From the NCBI RefSeq assembly GCF_026625605.1, contig NZ_CP113054.1, positions 2,604,001 to 2,668,000 of the forward strand: DNA of 64,000 bases, read 5' to 3'. Numbering within the stretch: position 1 is the stretch's first letter; every line of letters starts with the position of its first letter. This DNA comes from Luteolibacter sp. SL250. GTDB lineage: Bacteria > Verrucomicrobiota > Verrucomicrobiia > Verrucomicrobiales > Akkermansiaceae. The notes under the pieces were generated by a model that was not told the DNA's origin, searched no databases, and worked only from the letters and a program-made list of their open reading frames with translations. The position numbers were made by a program, and so were the translations under genes. Of this stretch, positions 32,976 to 42,364 are shown one piece after another.

Positions 32976-34286
32976 TCAGTCCGTCGTCTTTCCCCGTCGT
33001 CTCAGGGATTCATAGATGGGGGGCTCACCCAGCCGCTCCGCCACGCCGTAGGCGGTCAGGCAGCACACCAGCAGCGGGAGCATGAAGCCGTAATGGCCGG
33101 TCATCTCCACCATCAGAACCACGCCCGTGAGCGGGGCCCGGACAACCGCCGTGAACAACGCTCCCATCCCCAGCACCGAAAACACCTCCGGGTGCCCGAG
33201 CGCCGCCGGGAAGATGCTTTCGATGGACTGTCCCATCAGCAAGCCGCCCAAAGCTCCCATCACCAGCATCGGCGCGAAGATGCCGCCCGCCGCTCCGGAG
33301 CCGTAGGAAACCATCGTCAGCGCGAAACGGGCCACCAATAGAACCGGCAGCAACGACAGCGCGATGCCCCCGGAGATCGCCTGGTCCGCGATGGAGCCGC
33401 CACCACCGGCCAGACCGGGCATCGACCAGGCGGCCAGACCGCACAGACCGCCGGCGAGTGCTCCGGGCACCCAATCCGATTTCGTCAACCGTTCGAAGCC
33501 GCTGAGGGTGCCTACCAACGAGCGGTTGAAAAGGATGCCGGCGAACCCCGCCAGCACACCGAGCAGGAGCGCCAGAGGAAGCTCGCGCAGGGGGATTTCC
33601 GGTAGGCTTCCAAGATGGAAGATGGGGGAATCCCCGGCCAGCAACCGCGACACCACATCCCCGCAGACGGACGCGAGGAAGGCAGCGACAAAGACCACCG
33701 GAGTGAAACTGCGCTGGAGTTCCTCCAGGACGAAGATCACCCCTGCCAGTGGTGCGTTGAACGCGGCCGCCAGACCTGCACCTGCCCCGGCGGACATCAG
33801 CGCCTTCTTTTCTCCGAATCCGGTCCGGATGCGGAACCAACCGGCGACCATCATGCCGACGGCACCGCCCATCTGGACCGTCGGGCCCTCACGGCCCAGA
33901 GCCATCCCACCACCGATGCTGAGGAGTCCTGCGATGAACTTGACCGGCAGCACCCGCTTCCACCTCATGGGCTTTTCTCCGAGCAGGACCGACTGCAGAT
34001 GCGGGATGCCACTGCCTGCGGCTTCCGGTGCGAACCGCCTCACCAGCCATAGGCCCAGACCGCCGAGAAATGCGCCTCCGGCCACGGCCGCCATCAGTGC
34101 CGGTCCGCGTGGCAGCCGGGCGATCAGGACTTCGCGTAGGTGCTCCACCTCCTCAAGTCCCAGCCGGAATGCGGAGGCGACGACCCCTGCGGTGATCCCC
34201 ACCGCCACCGCCTTCGGCAGGATGTGCCGTCTTTTGACCTCCGGTTCGTTCAGTCCCCCACCAGCATCGCCGCCATGAAGCTCCAC
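32976..34286 (-). CDS. clcA: ClC-family chloride channel or H+/Cl- antiporter
   Basis: The 436-residue protein has ClC signatures: GSGIPHLQSVLLGE (selectivity GSGIP), GREGPTVQMGGAVG and GGIFAPMLVMGALGG, with about ten or more hydrophobic segments. No C-terminal CBS domains. No in-frame ATG exists near the start; a GTG at 34286 gives a plausible N-terminus (VELHGGDAGGG...). The frame stays open much further upstream, but that is the antisense of valS and is not coding. It is convergent with the esterase and divergent from valS. Confidence 0.88.
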   Translation of the reverse strand: MELHGGDAGGGLNEPEVKRRHILPKAVAVGITAGVVASAFRLGLEEVEHLREVLIARLPRGPALMAAVAGGAFLGGLGLWLVRRFAPEAAGSGIPHLQSVLLGEKPMRWKRVLPVKFIAGLLSIGGGMALGREGPTVQMGGAVGMMVAGWFRIRTGFGEKKALMSAGAGAGLAAAFNAPLAGVIFVLEELQRSFTPVVFVAAFLASVCGDVVSRLLAGDSPIFHLGSLPEIPLRELPLALLLGVLAGFAGILFNRSLVGTLSGFERLTKSDWVPGALAGGLCGLAAWSMPGLAGGGGSIADQAISGGIALSLLPVLLVARFALTMVSYGSGAAGGIFAPMLVMGALGGLLMGQSIESIFPAALGHPEVFSVLGMGALFTAVVRAPLTGVVLMVEMTGHYGFMLPLLVCCLTAYGVAERLGEPPIYESLRRRGKTTD

Positions 34287-34388
34287 AACCGGATCCTGCC
34301 CGCGGCAGAAGGCCCCATTCAACCCCGGGGATTGTAACGCGGCGTTTGCTGGACAAACGCGGAACCCCGTGGCAACCATCCGCCCCCA

Positions 34389-37076
34389 ATGTCCGAGTTG
34401 CCGAAAGCCTATGAACCGCAGGCGGTGGAAGCCAAATGGTACGCCGCCTGGATCGATGGAAAATGCTTCGAAGCCGATCCTTCTTCGGAGAAGGAAGGGT
34501 ATTCGATCGTCATTCCTCCGCCGAACGTCACCGGCATCCTGCACCTCGGTCACGTCCTGAACAATGCCCTTCAGGACATCCTCGCGCGCCGCGCCCGCCA
34601 AAACGGGAAGGAAGTGCTCTGGCTCCCGGGAACGGACCACGCCGGCATCGCCACCCAGGCGAAGGTGGAGCGGGAACTGCGCGAAAAGGAAGGCAAGACC
34701 CGCCGTGACCTCGGCCGCGAGCCTTTCCTCGAGCGTGTCTGGGATTTCAAGAACAAGCACGGCGACATCATCATCAACCAGCTCAAGCGGCTGGGCTGTT
34801 CCTGTGACTGGAGCCGCGAGCGCTTCACCATGGATGAGGCCTACACGAAGTGGGTGAGCCACGTTTTCGTGGAGCTGTTCAAGGACGGCGCCATCTACCG
34901 CGGCAAGCGGATGGTGAACTGGTGCCCGGTCTCCCTCACCGCGCTCTCCGATGAGGAGGTGATCATGAAGCCGCAGCGGTCGAAGCTGTATTTCATGAAG
35001 TACGCCATCTCCGGCTCGGATGGCGAATTCCTCGAAATTTCCACCACCCGCCCGGAAACCCTGATGGGGGACACCGCCGTGGCCGTGAACCCGAAGGATC
35101 CGCGCTTCGCGAAATACATCGGTGAAAAGGTCATCCGGCCGTTCCCGCTCGCGGAGATCCCGATCATCGCGGACGAGCACGTGGACATGGAGTTCGGCAC
35201 GGGTGCGCTGAAGATCACCCCCGCGCATGACAAGGCGGACTTCGAGATCGGCCAGCGCCACAACCTGGAGATCATCGACATCCTCACCCCGGACGCCCAC
35301 ATCAACTGCCCGGAGGTGCCGGAACTGCACGGCCTCGACCGCTTCGTCGCACGCAAGCGCGCCGCCGCGAAGCTGGAGGAGATGGGACTGCTCATCAGGA
35401 TCGAGGAATACGACAACAACGTCGGCTTCTCCGAACGCGCCGACGTGCCGATCGAGCCGCGCATTTCCATGCAGTGGTTCCTGAAATACCCCTGCGTGCA
35501 CGAGGCGTCCGAGGCGGTGGCCAACGGCGACATCGTCTTCCGCCCGGAACGCTGGGCGAAGACCTACGCCCACTGGATGGAGAACCTGCAGGACTGGTGC
35601 ATCAGCCGCCAGCTCTGGTGGGGTCACCAGATCCCGGTGTGGTATCGCAAGGACAAGCTGGAGGCGCTGAAGAACGCGGAGTCCCTCGACATGACTGACT
35701 TCACCGCCGGGGACATCCACGTGGGCGTGGAGCCTCCCGCGGATGCGGACAACTGGGAGCGGGACGAGGACGTGATGGATACCTGGTTCTCCTCCTGGCT
35801 GTGGCCGTTCGCCACCATGGCGGATGTGGGCGAGGAATCCGACACGCTCAAAAAGTTCTATCCGACCAACGATCTCGTCACCGGTCCGGACATCATCTTT
35901 TTCTGGGTCGCCCGGATGATCATGGCCGGCTTTAAGTTCACCGGCGCACTGCCGTTCCGGAACGTGTATTTCACCGCCATCATCCGCGACCTCCAGGGGC
36001 GCAAGATGTCGAAATCTCTCGGCAACTCCCCGGACCCCATCGACCTGATGGAGAAATACGGTGCGGATGGCCTGCGGTTCGGCCTCATGCGCATCGCCCC
36101 CGTTGGCTCGGACGTGCGTTTTGACGAGACTTCCATCGAGGAAGGCCGGAACTTCGCCAACAAGCTCTACAATGCCTGCCGCTTCCGCCAGATGGCGGGG
36201 GAGGAGGTGCAACTGCTGGAGACCTACACGGACCTGCCCGTCTATCACCTGGACGTGATGGCGAAGCTGGACGAACTGAACGCGGATCTGGCGGCGCTCT
36301 ACGCGGACTACCGCTTCGGTGAGATCGCCCAGCGCCTTTACGAGTTCCTCTGGGCGGAGTTCTGCGACCGCTTCCTGGAAGCGGTGAAGCTGGACCTGCG
36401 GGAAACCGCGACGCCTGCGGAGCGCGCGGCCACGCTGGGCACGTTCGATGCGGTGATGAGCCGTTTCCTCCAGCTCCTGCATCCGTACATGCCGCACGTG
36501 ACGGAGGAGCTGTCCAGCCGCATGGGCTACGTTTCCGCCGGGGAATACCTGATGTGCAAGCCGCTGCCGGATGAGCCACTGCTGGCACTTGTCCACGTGG
36601 AGAGCATCGATGCGGCGAAGAAAGTCGCCGCCGATATCTATGAAGCCGCAGCCCGCATCCGCAATCTGAAGGCGGAGTACAAGATGGGTTCGCGGAAGGA
36701 CATCCGCTTCATCGTCAAACTGGCTCCGGACTGGGTTGCCTCCGAGGCGAAAATCCTCGCGCTGCTTGCCGGGGCGGGGGAGATCGTCCTCGATTCCTCC
36801 TACGAAGCCCCGAAAGGCACTCCCGCATCCATCACGCCCGTGGGTGAAGTGTACATGCCGTTGGAAGGCCTCATCGATGTGGAGGCGGAGCGCATCCGCA
36901 TCACCAAGGAGATTGAGAAGACCGAGCAGGAAGTCCGGAAAGCCGAGGGCAAACTGGGCAATGCCAGCTTCGTGGACCGGGCCCCGCCTGAGGTTGTGGA
37001 ACAGGAGAAGGCCCGCCTTGCGGACTGGAAACAGAAACTCCAGCAACTGCGGGATATGCTTTCGGCATTGGGATGA
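34389..37076 (+). CDS. valS: Valyl-tRNA synthetase
   Basis: ValRS charges tRNA-Val. The 895-residue product has class I signatures: HLGH (52-55, in the HIGH position) and KMSKS (539-543), plus WLPGTDHAGIATQAKVE, ISTTRPETLMGDTAVAVNP of the editing domain, WCISRQLWWGHQIPVWY and DEDVMDTWFSSWLWPF. A C-terminal coiled-coil arm (about 815-895) is present, as usual for ValRS. The 102-bp gap upstream holds a small hairpin (GCGTTTG/CAAACGC, 34342-34360) but no T-box features. Confidence 0.97.
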   Translation: MSELPKAYEPQAVEAKWYAAWIDGKCFEADPSSEKEGYSIVIPPPNVTGILHLGHVLNNALQDILARRARQNGKEVLWLPGTDHAGIATQAKVERELREKEGKTRRDLGREPFLERVWDFKNKHGDIIINQLKRLGCSCDWSRERFTMDEAYTKWVSHVFVELFKDGAIYRGKRMVNWCPVSLTALSDEEVIMKPQRSKLYFMKYAISGSDGEFLEISTTRPETLMGDTAVAVNPKDPRFAKYIGEKVIRPFPLAEIPIIADEHVDMEFGTGALKITPAHDKADFEIGQRHNLEIIDILTPDAHINCPEVPELHGLDRFVARKRAAAKLEEMGLLIRIEEYDNNVGFSERADVPIEPRISMQWFLKYPCVHEASEAVANGDIVFRPERWAKTYAHWMENLQDWCISRQLWWGHQIPVWYRKDKLEALKNAESLDMTDFTAGDIHVGVEPPADADNWERDEDVMDTWFSSWLWPFATMADVGEESDTLKKFYPTNDLVTGPDIIFFWVARMIMAGFKFTGALPFRNVYFTAIIRDLQGRKMSKSLGNSPDPIDLMEKYGADGLRFGLMRIAPVGSDVRFDETSIEEGRNFANKLYNACRFRQMAGEEVQLLETYTDLPVYHLDVMAKLDELNADLAALYADYRFGEIAQRLYEFLWAEFCDRFLEAVKLDLRETATPAERAATLGTFDAVMSRFLQLLHPYMPHVTEELSSRMGYVSAGEYLMCKPLPDEPLLALVHVESIDAAKKVAADIYEAAARIRNLKAEYKMGSRKDIRFIVKLAPDWVASEAKILALLAGAGEIVLDSSYEAPKGTPASITPVGEVYMPLEGLIDVEAERIRITKEIEKTEQEVRKAEGKLGNASFVDRAPPEVVEQEKARLADWKQKLQQLRDMLSALG

Positions 37077-37124
37077 CGCTTGCCACGGACGGCGGTATCC
37101 CTATTTTCAGCGGCAGAACCCAGA

Positions 37125-38252
37125 ATGGCGCAGATCACCACCATTCCCGGAATCGGGAAATCAGTTCAGGAATTGCTCGAAGTCGCGGGATTTCTCGACA
37201 TTGAAGCGATTGCCCATGCTGGGGTGGATGATCTTGTTGCCGCCTTGGAAAAGGCGAATTCCATCCTGAAGATCTCCAATCATACTCCGGCACGCGAATC
37301 CGTGGAGGAATGGGTTGAGACCGCCCGTGAAATGACCGGGATCTCAGCGCTGCCGGTAGGGAAGGAAGCGCCCCGGCAGATGCCGGTGAACTATGAGGGG
37401 AACGCCGAGGTCGCCCAGATGTTGGAGGATTCCCCCTGTGCCATCCCTCTGCCGGTCAAGATCATGGTCGACAACAAGCTGGCGGTTTCCGACATCCCGC
37501 CGGCCATCCTGCTCAACCGGTACTCCGGTGATCTGGAGGTGCGGGTGAGCGACAGTGATGAGGATTCACGCCCGGCGGCGCCATCTCCGGAAGAGCGGCC
37601 AGTTGCCGGCTCATCCGCCCGGCGGGAACCCGCCGACCTATCCAGACCTTCTCCGAGCGGCCTCATCCAAAGGGCGGCGGTACCGGAGTCTCGTCTGGAT
37701 ATCGATACCAGCCGGGTGAAGACCTTCGAGGAGTTTTCCAATATCCCGGCACAGAGGCCGCCCCGTAAAAAGTCCCTGCAGGAGAACGACCGTGTGGCCC
37801 TTCTGCGTGCTCCCCGTGAAGAGACGAACCGCGGGAAAAATCCGAATTCACGCTTCTTTATCAAGGGCGTCCTCCACACCCATCCGATGAGTCTGGCGCT
37901 GGGGGCGATCATCACGTTGCTGCTGATGATCCTGTTGCCTGCCGCCATCCTATCCGCAGGGTTGCTCTTTGTTTCGGACCAGTTCCCCGGAAGCCTTCCG
38001 TGGGTGCCGAAATGGCTGCTTGCCATCCCGGCTGCCCTTCCCGTGGTGGGATTCCTTTACCTGATCTTCGGAGTGGGCGGAAAATGCCGGATCTGCGGCC
38101 AGCGTCTATTCTGGCCCCGCAACTGCCGGAAAAACTCCAAAGCCCACCATGTTCCGGGTATCGGGCACATTATCCCCACGGCCCTCCATATGTTGACGTT
38201 CAAATGGTTCCGCTGCATCTATTGCGGAACCCCCGTCCGCCTCAAGAAGTAA
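37125..38252 (+). CDS. Membrane protein with helix-hairpin-helix and zinc-ribbon-like ends
   Basis: The 375-residue product is an unusual combination. Residues 1-45 (TTIPGIGKSVQELLEVAGFLDIEAI) resemble the helix-hairpin-helix domain of DUF4332-type proteins. A long variable linker with many Pro, Ser and charged residues follows (about 140-250). Two hydrophobic segments come next (about 258-287 and 300-322), and a tail with CRICG and CIYCG pairs likely binds zinc. Start is the ATG at 37125; an earlier one would extend into the valS spacer. No function can be assigned. Confidence 0.65.
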   Translation: MAQITTIPGIGKSVQELLEVAGFLDIEAIAHAGVDDLVAALEKANSILKISNHTPARESVEEWVETAREMTGISALPVGKEAPRQMPVNYEGNAEVAQMLEDSPCAIPLPVKIMVDNKLAVSDIPPAILLNRYSGDLEVRVSDSDEDSRPAAPSPEERPVAGSSARREPADLSRPSPSGLIQRAAVPESRLDIDTSRVKTFEEFSNIPAQRPPRKKSLQENDRVALLRAPREETNRGKNPNSRFFIKGVLHTHPMSLALGAIITLLLMILLPAAILSAGLLFVSDQFPGSLPWVPKWLLAIPAALPVVGFLYLIFGVGGKCRICGQRLFWPRNCRKNSKAHHVPGIGHIIPTALHMLTFKWFRCIYCGTPVRLKK

Positions 38253-38256
38253 CACC

Positions 38257-39198
38257 ATGGCTTTTCCGGTCCGATTTTCCGCCGCCAGCATCCGTATCTG
38301 CCTTGCCGGGTTGGTGGGGCTCTGCGTCACTGCCTGCGGACTGGGGAAGAAGGACGAAGGGAAGGAACCCAATCCGTTCGGTGCCACCGGCATCCCCCCT
38401 GAGCTCCGGCCGAAAGGCAGGGACGGCACCCAGGTTGCTCCCGGGGGGAATGTGGATGCCGCGCGGCTTGCCGCTGCCATCGTCCCGGAGGAGGATCTCG
38501 TCTTCACGGATCCGGATAATCCGGACAAGGGGCTTCCGGAACTCGGCACACTGCTTTCGAATCCCAGGAAGGGTCCTTGGGAGGATAACGAGGCCGTCGC
38601 CAGACGGAGGGCTTCCAGAGAAGGGAAGCCGCTGCTGATCTGGTTCACGGATCCTCGGTCCGCGCCCGGTAAAGCGCTCAGCGAGGAGTTGTTCTCCAGG
38701 CCGGATTTCGGTGCCTGGGCGGATGAGAAATTGGTCCGTCTTGTCGTGGATTCGAATCCCTCCATTGAGACCGACAGCTTCGCGGAACACGATGAAAAGG
38801 TGCTGCGGCGGAAACAGGCTGCGACCGATCTGAAGAAGCGTTACAAGGTTCTCGGTCATCCGACCCTCCTGCTGCTCGGTCCGAACGGCGAAGTCGTCGG
38901 ACGCTACCGTGGCTACAAGCGGGGCGACGCGGATTTCACCTGGGGTCTCATCAAACAGGGTGAGATCGCTTCCTCCACCACCTACGGGACCTGGAGGAAG
39001 GGGCTGGAGAAAAAAGGCTACCGGGAGTGGCAGGACACGAAGGGGCGCAAGGTGTTCGCCAAGCTTCTGAACTACCACAAGGGGAACCTGGTTCTGATCG
39101 AGCCGGACGGCCTCCGTTCACAGACGAAGGAGGAGCGTCTTTCCTCCCAGGACCGGGATTGGATCAAGCAGCAGAAAATGCTGCGCGGCATCCAGTGA
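38257..39198 (+). CDS. Lipoprotein with thioredoxin-like fold and SHD1-like tail
   Basis: The 313-residue product has a lipobox VTAC (Cys27). A thioredoxin-like region spans about 120-235 (KPLLIWFTDPRSAPGKALSEEL, then RYKVLGHPTLLLLGPNGEVVGRY). The cis-Pro loop (HPT) is kept but the active CxxC is replaced by RSAP, so redox activity is unlikely. The C-terminus (about 257-307) is an SHD1-like domain (REWQDTKGRKVFAKLLNY ... LSSQDRDWIKQQK). It lies 4 bp after the HHH-membrane gene and 63 bp before trxB, perhaps one transcription unit. Confidence 0.75.
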   Translation: MAFPVRFSAASIRICLAGLVGLCVTACGLGKKDEGKEPNPFGATGIPPELRPKGRDGTQVAPGGNVDAARLAAAIVPEEDLVFTDPDNPDKGLPELGTLLSNPRKGPWEDNEAVARRRASREGKPLLIWFTDPRSAPGKALSEELFSRPDFGAWADEKLVRLVVDSNPSIETDSFAEHDEKVLRRKQAATDLKKRYKVLGHPTLLLLGPNGEVVGRYRGYKRGDADFTWGLIKQGEIASSTTYGTWRKGLEKKGYREWQDTKGRKVFAKLLNYHKGNLVLIEPDGLRSQTKEERLSSQDRDWIKQQKMLRGIQ

Positions 39199-39261
39199 AG
39201 AGGTTGACGGATCGGACGATCCGTCCGAATACTCCTCCGCGCCACAGCGCCTCCCTGAATC

Positions 39262-40188
39262 ATGGAAAACGTCATCATCATCGGCACCGGATGTGCCGGA
39301 TACACCGCCGCGATCTACACCGCCCGCGCCAATCTCTCGCCGCTCCTTCTTTCCGGAACCCAGCCCGGAGGCCAACTCACGACGACCACCGAAGTCGAGA
39401 ACTTCCCCGGCTTTCCGCAGGGGATCATGGGGCCGGAGCTGATGATGAACATGCAGAGCCAGGCGGAGAAATTCGGCGCCCGCATTGCATGGGCCAGCGT
39501 GGAATCCGTGGAAAAACGCGCGGACGGCACCTTCCTCCTGAAAGCTGGTGAGGAATCTTTCGAGGCGAAGACCGTCATCATTGCCACCGGAGCGGCCCCC
39601 CGTCACCTGGGGTTGCCGAATGAAAAGCAACTCATCGGCCACGGCCTCACCTCCTGCGCCACCTGTGATGGTGCGTTCTACCGGGACGTTCCTGTTGCCG
39701 TCATCGGTGGAGGGGACAGTGCCTGCGAAGAGGCGGGATTCCTCACCCGCTTCGCCAGCAAGGTCTATCTCATCCACCGCAGGGAAGAACTGCGTGCGTC
39801 CAAAATCATGGCCGATCGCGCTCTGGCAAACCCGAAGATCGAACCGGTGTGGAATTCCGGCGTCACCGAATACCTCACTGACGACAAGGGCGAGATGCGC
39901 GCCGTGGAGATCACCAACCTGGTGACCGGAGAGAAAAGTGAACTGGATGTGGCATGCGTGTTCGTCGCCATCGGCCATGTGCCGAACAGCGCGTTCCTCG
40001 GCGATCTGGTGGATAAGGATGAGAACGGCTACATCCTCCAGAATCCGGGCCGCACCTCCACCAAAACGCCCGGCCTCTTCGCCGCGGGTGATGTCGCGGA
40101 CCATTTCTACCGCCAAGCCATCACCGCCGCAGGGCAGGGGTGTGCCGCCGCCTTGGAAGCCGAGCGCTTCCTCAGTGAACACGAGTGA
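39262..40188 (+). CDS. trxB: Thioredoxin-disulfide reductase
   Basis: TrxB transfers electrons from NADPH to thioredoxin. It has the N-terminal FAD motif [10 protein letters not shown] (8-17), the redox pair [10 protein letters not shown] (Cys132 and Cys135), an NADPH motif [12 protein letters not shown] (about 149-160) and a closing [13 protein letters not shown] motif. Length (308) is standard. No thioredoxin gene is adjacent. Confidence 0.96.
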   Translation: MENVIIIGTGCAGYTAAIYTARANLSPLLLSGTQPGGQLTTTTEVENFPGFPQGIMGPELMMNMQSQAEKFGARIAWASVESVEKRADGTFLLKAGEESFEAKTVIIATGAAPRHLGLPNEKQLIGHGLTSCATCDGAFYRDVPVAVIGGGDSACEEAGFLTRFASKVYLIHRREELRASKIMADRALANPKIEPVWNSGVTEYLTDDKGEMRAVEITNLVTGEKSELDVACVFVAIGHVPNSAFLGDLVDKDENGYILQNPGRTSTKTPGLFAAGDVADHFYRQAITAAGQGCAAALEAERFLSEHE

Positions 40189-40204
40189 GATGCTCCCGTG
40201 CCAT

Positions 40205-40247
40205 TCATGAAAATGCGGAAATTTATTTCAGTTTTCGCATTGATGAA
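40205..40247 (+). terminator. Possible terminator hairpin after trxB
   Basis: In an AT-rich patch, AATGCGGAAA (40212-40221) pairs with TTTTCGCATT (40232-40241) with one G-U wobble across a 10-nt loop. Flanking TTCAT/ATGAA can extend the stem with a small bulge. A T-rich stretch with ATTTAACTTTT follows. This fits a factor-independent terminator for trxB but the T-run is broken. Confidence 0.4.
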
Positions 40248-40341
40248 ATTTAACTTTTCCTGATCATCGTGGCAGACGGGTCCGAAAAGGAGGCCACATG
40301 AGGGGCTTGCCGGATGCGTCGTTCTGGTAGCACCGCTCATC

Positions 40342-41178
40342 ATGGAAAACAACATCCCGAAACCCGCTCACGATGAGCAGGTTACCCTTGAGTCATCGGC
40401 ACTGGAAATGACGGGGATTCCCGAGATCCCGAACCGGGCTCCAGGGGCCCTGGTCAGCGTCAATGGCGCGGAAATCTACTACGAAACTTTTGGTGACGGG
40501 CCTCCCTTGTTGTTGATCCACGGTGGAGCGGCGACCATCGAAAGCTGGTTCTGCCAGATCCCCGCACTTGCGGAGCGTTACAAACTCATCGTTCCCGAGG
40601 CCCGCGGTCATGGGCGCACGCCGGATGCCGGCGGGACCATCGACTTCCGCATCATGGCGGAGGATTTCGGGGCGTTGCTGGACCACCTGGGTCTGACGGA
40701 GGTGGACATCGTGGGCTGGAGTGACGGCGGGGTGACCGGTCTCCAGATCGCCATGGACCGGCCGGACTTGGTCCGGAAGGTGGTCGCGTTCGGCACCCAT
40801 TCCCGGCCGGAAGGGATGACGGATGAGTTCCGCCAGGAGATCGAGGGTGCCACTCCGGAAAATTTTCCGGCCATCCTGTCCGAAGGATACAAGGCGCTCT
40901 CTCCGGACGGTCCGGAGCATTGGCCGGTCATATTCTCGAAGTTGAAGGACATGTGGCTGACCCTCCCCGCCTTCGCGGAGGAAGATCTCAAAAAGGTCGC
41001 GTGCCCGGTGTTGCTGCTCGTCGGGGAGACCGACATCGTCCGTCGTGAGGAAAGCGGCAGGATGGAGGAACTGATCCCGGCCGCCCGGCTCCGGATTCTG
41101 GAGGGAGTGAGCCATTTCGCCCCGGTCGAGGCTCCGGAGGCCTTCAACCATGCCGTCCTTGATTTTTTGGCTGAATGA
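40342..41178 (+). CDS. Alpha/beta hydrolase
   Basis: The 278-residue protein has a hydrolase fold of the peroxidase/esterase type: LLLIHGGAATIESW (56-69, oxyanion region), nucleophile elbow GWSDGG (Ser127), LLLVGETDIV with Asp near 228 and SHFAPVEAPE with His near 257. No signal peptide, so probably cytoplasmic. Substrate unknown. It precedes the DUF2156 gene by 46 bp. Confidence 0.85.
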   Translation: MENNIPKPAHDEQVTLESSALEMTGIPEIPNRAPGALVSVNGAEIYYETFGDGPPLLLIHGGAATIESWFCQIPALAERYKLIVPEARGHGRTPDAGGTIDFRIMAEDFGALLDHLGLTEVDIVGWSDGGVTGLQIAMDRPDLVRKVVAFGTHSRPEGMTDEFRQEIEGATPENFPAILSEGYKALSPDGPEHWPVIFSKLKDMWLTLPAFAEEDLKKVACPVLLLVGETDIVRREESGRMEELIPAARLRILEGVSHFAPVEAPEAFNHAVLDFLAE

Positions 41179-41224
41179 AGGATAAGGCGTGATACCCGCT
41201 CCGAACCGAACATAGTTCCCGCGC

Positions 41225-42364
41225 ATGGCAATTCAGAAGATTCTCGGGCCAGACGCACTGACATTCGACAGAGCCGGAAAGTGGGAGAAGTTGTCGCCAT
41301 TTCTCCGGAAGTATGGGCGGGAGGCGATGTCCTACGCCACGCTTCAGGACGGGATGGAGTATTTCATCGATGACCGGCTGGGATACGTTGCCTTCACGAC
41401 GGTCTCCCACCCGGTTTTCGCCCGCAAGCCAAAGCGGATCGTCCTGGCGGATCCCGTCTGCGCCAGGGAGGACCTGGGGGAGTTCCTGGACCTGTTTCTG
41501 GGGGACGATCCGGAGGCCTCTTTCATCGTCATCTCGGAACACTGCGCCGAGGAACTGCGGCGTCGCGGCTACAAGATCAATTGCCTGGGGCCGGAACCGG
41601 AACTGCCCATCCAGACCTACAACACACAGGGGAACTGGAAGGAACTGGACATGATCAAGCGCGCGCGCAACGAGGCCAAGCGCGAAGGGATCGTCATCCG
41701 TGAGGATCGGCTGGAGGACATCGATCCGGCGAAGCTGGAGGCCGTTTCCGCCAAATGGATGGGGAACAAGATCCTCAACGACCGGGAGATCTGGATCTAC
41801 GCCCGCAAGCCGGTGTGGGGGACGGAACCGGATGTGAGAAAATTCGTCGCCTATGACCGCGAGGGCGGGATCGTGGGATTCGTGTTCTATGATCCGATCT
41901 ACCGTGACGGTGAGGTGATCGGTTACTCCGCGAACACCTCGCGCTGTGATGAGTCCCGCTACGGACGGCTGGCGACGGCGGTGCACATGGAAGCCGTGGA
42001 CATTTTCCGGGCGGAGGGCAAGGAGGTGCTCAACCTCTGCCTGGCGACTTTCGTCCGGCTGGAGCTGGGCAAATACAACGATGACAAGTTCGCGAAGCTG
42101 TTCTTCGAGCTCAGCGAGAAATACGGCAACGACATCTACAACTTCAAGGGTCTGGCATTCAACAAATCCAAGTACCGCGTGGCTGAGAAGCCCCTGTACT
42201 TCGCGTCGAGGAACTGGTCGTCCTCCAATGACATCTACCTGGCCTACCTTTCCTCGAACATCACCAACAGCTACTTCTCCACCATGGGAATGCTCCTCAA
42301 GGGGATCATCAAAGGGGTGTGCAAGGAACTTTCCACGAAAAAACCCTCACCAAAAGGCAAATGA
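41225..42364 (+). CDS. DUF2156-type GNAT acyltransferase (MprF C-terminal-like)
   Basis: The 379-residue protein resembles the DUF2156/LPG_synthase_C domain of MprF, which transfers aminoacyl groups from tRNA to lipids. Two GNAT-like halves are seen: YVAFTTVSHPVFARKPKRIVLADPVCARED (about 53-82) and VGFVFYDPIYRDGEVIGYSAN (about 218-238). MprF membrane helices are absent. The stop overlaps the start of the porin gene (ATGA), so the two are translationally coupled. Whether it modifies lipids or another substrate is unknown. Confidence 0.78.
   Translation: MAIQKILGPDALTFDRAGKWEKLSPFLRKYGREAMSYATLQDGMEYFIDDRLGYVAFTTVSHPVFARKPKRIVLADPVCAREDLGEFLDLFLGDDPEASFIVISEHCAEELRRRGYKINCLGPEPELPIQTYNTQGNWKELDMIKRARNEAKREGIVIREDRLEDIDPAKLEAVSAKWMGNKILNDREIWIYARKPVWGTEPDVRKFVAYDREGGIVGFVFYDPIYRDGEVIGYSANTSRCDESRYGRLATAVHMEAVDIFRAEGKEVLNLCLATFVRLELGKYNDDKFAKLFFELSEKYGNDIYNFKGLAFNKSKYRVAEKPLYFASRNWSSSNDIYLAYLSSNITNSYFSTMGMLLKGIIKGVCKELSTKKPSPKGK

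Noticed and set aside
34287..34388. T-box or other valine riboswitch ahead of valS
   Set aside because: Only a short hairpin is present and no T-box consensus. T-boxes are mostly Gram-positive features.
34287..37046. Minus-strand frame open over almost all of valS, continuous with clcA
   Set aside because: It is antisense to valS, has no known domain and is an effect of strong GC codon bias. The ClC protein starts near 34286.
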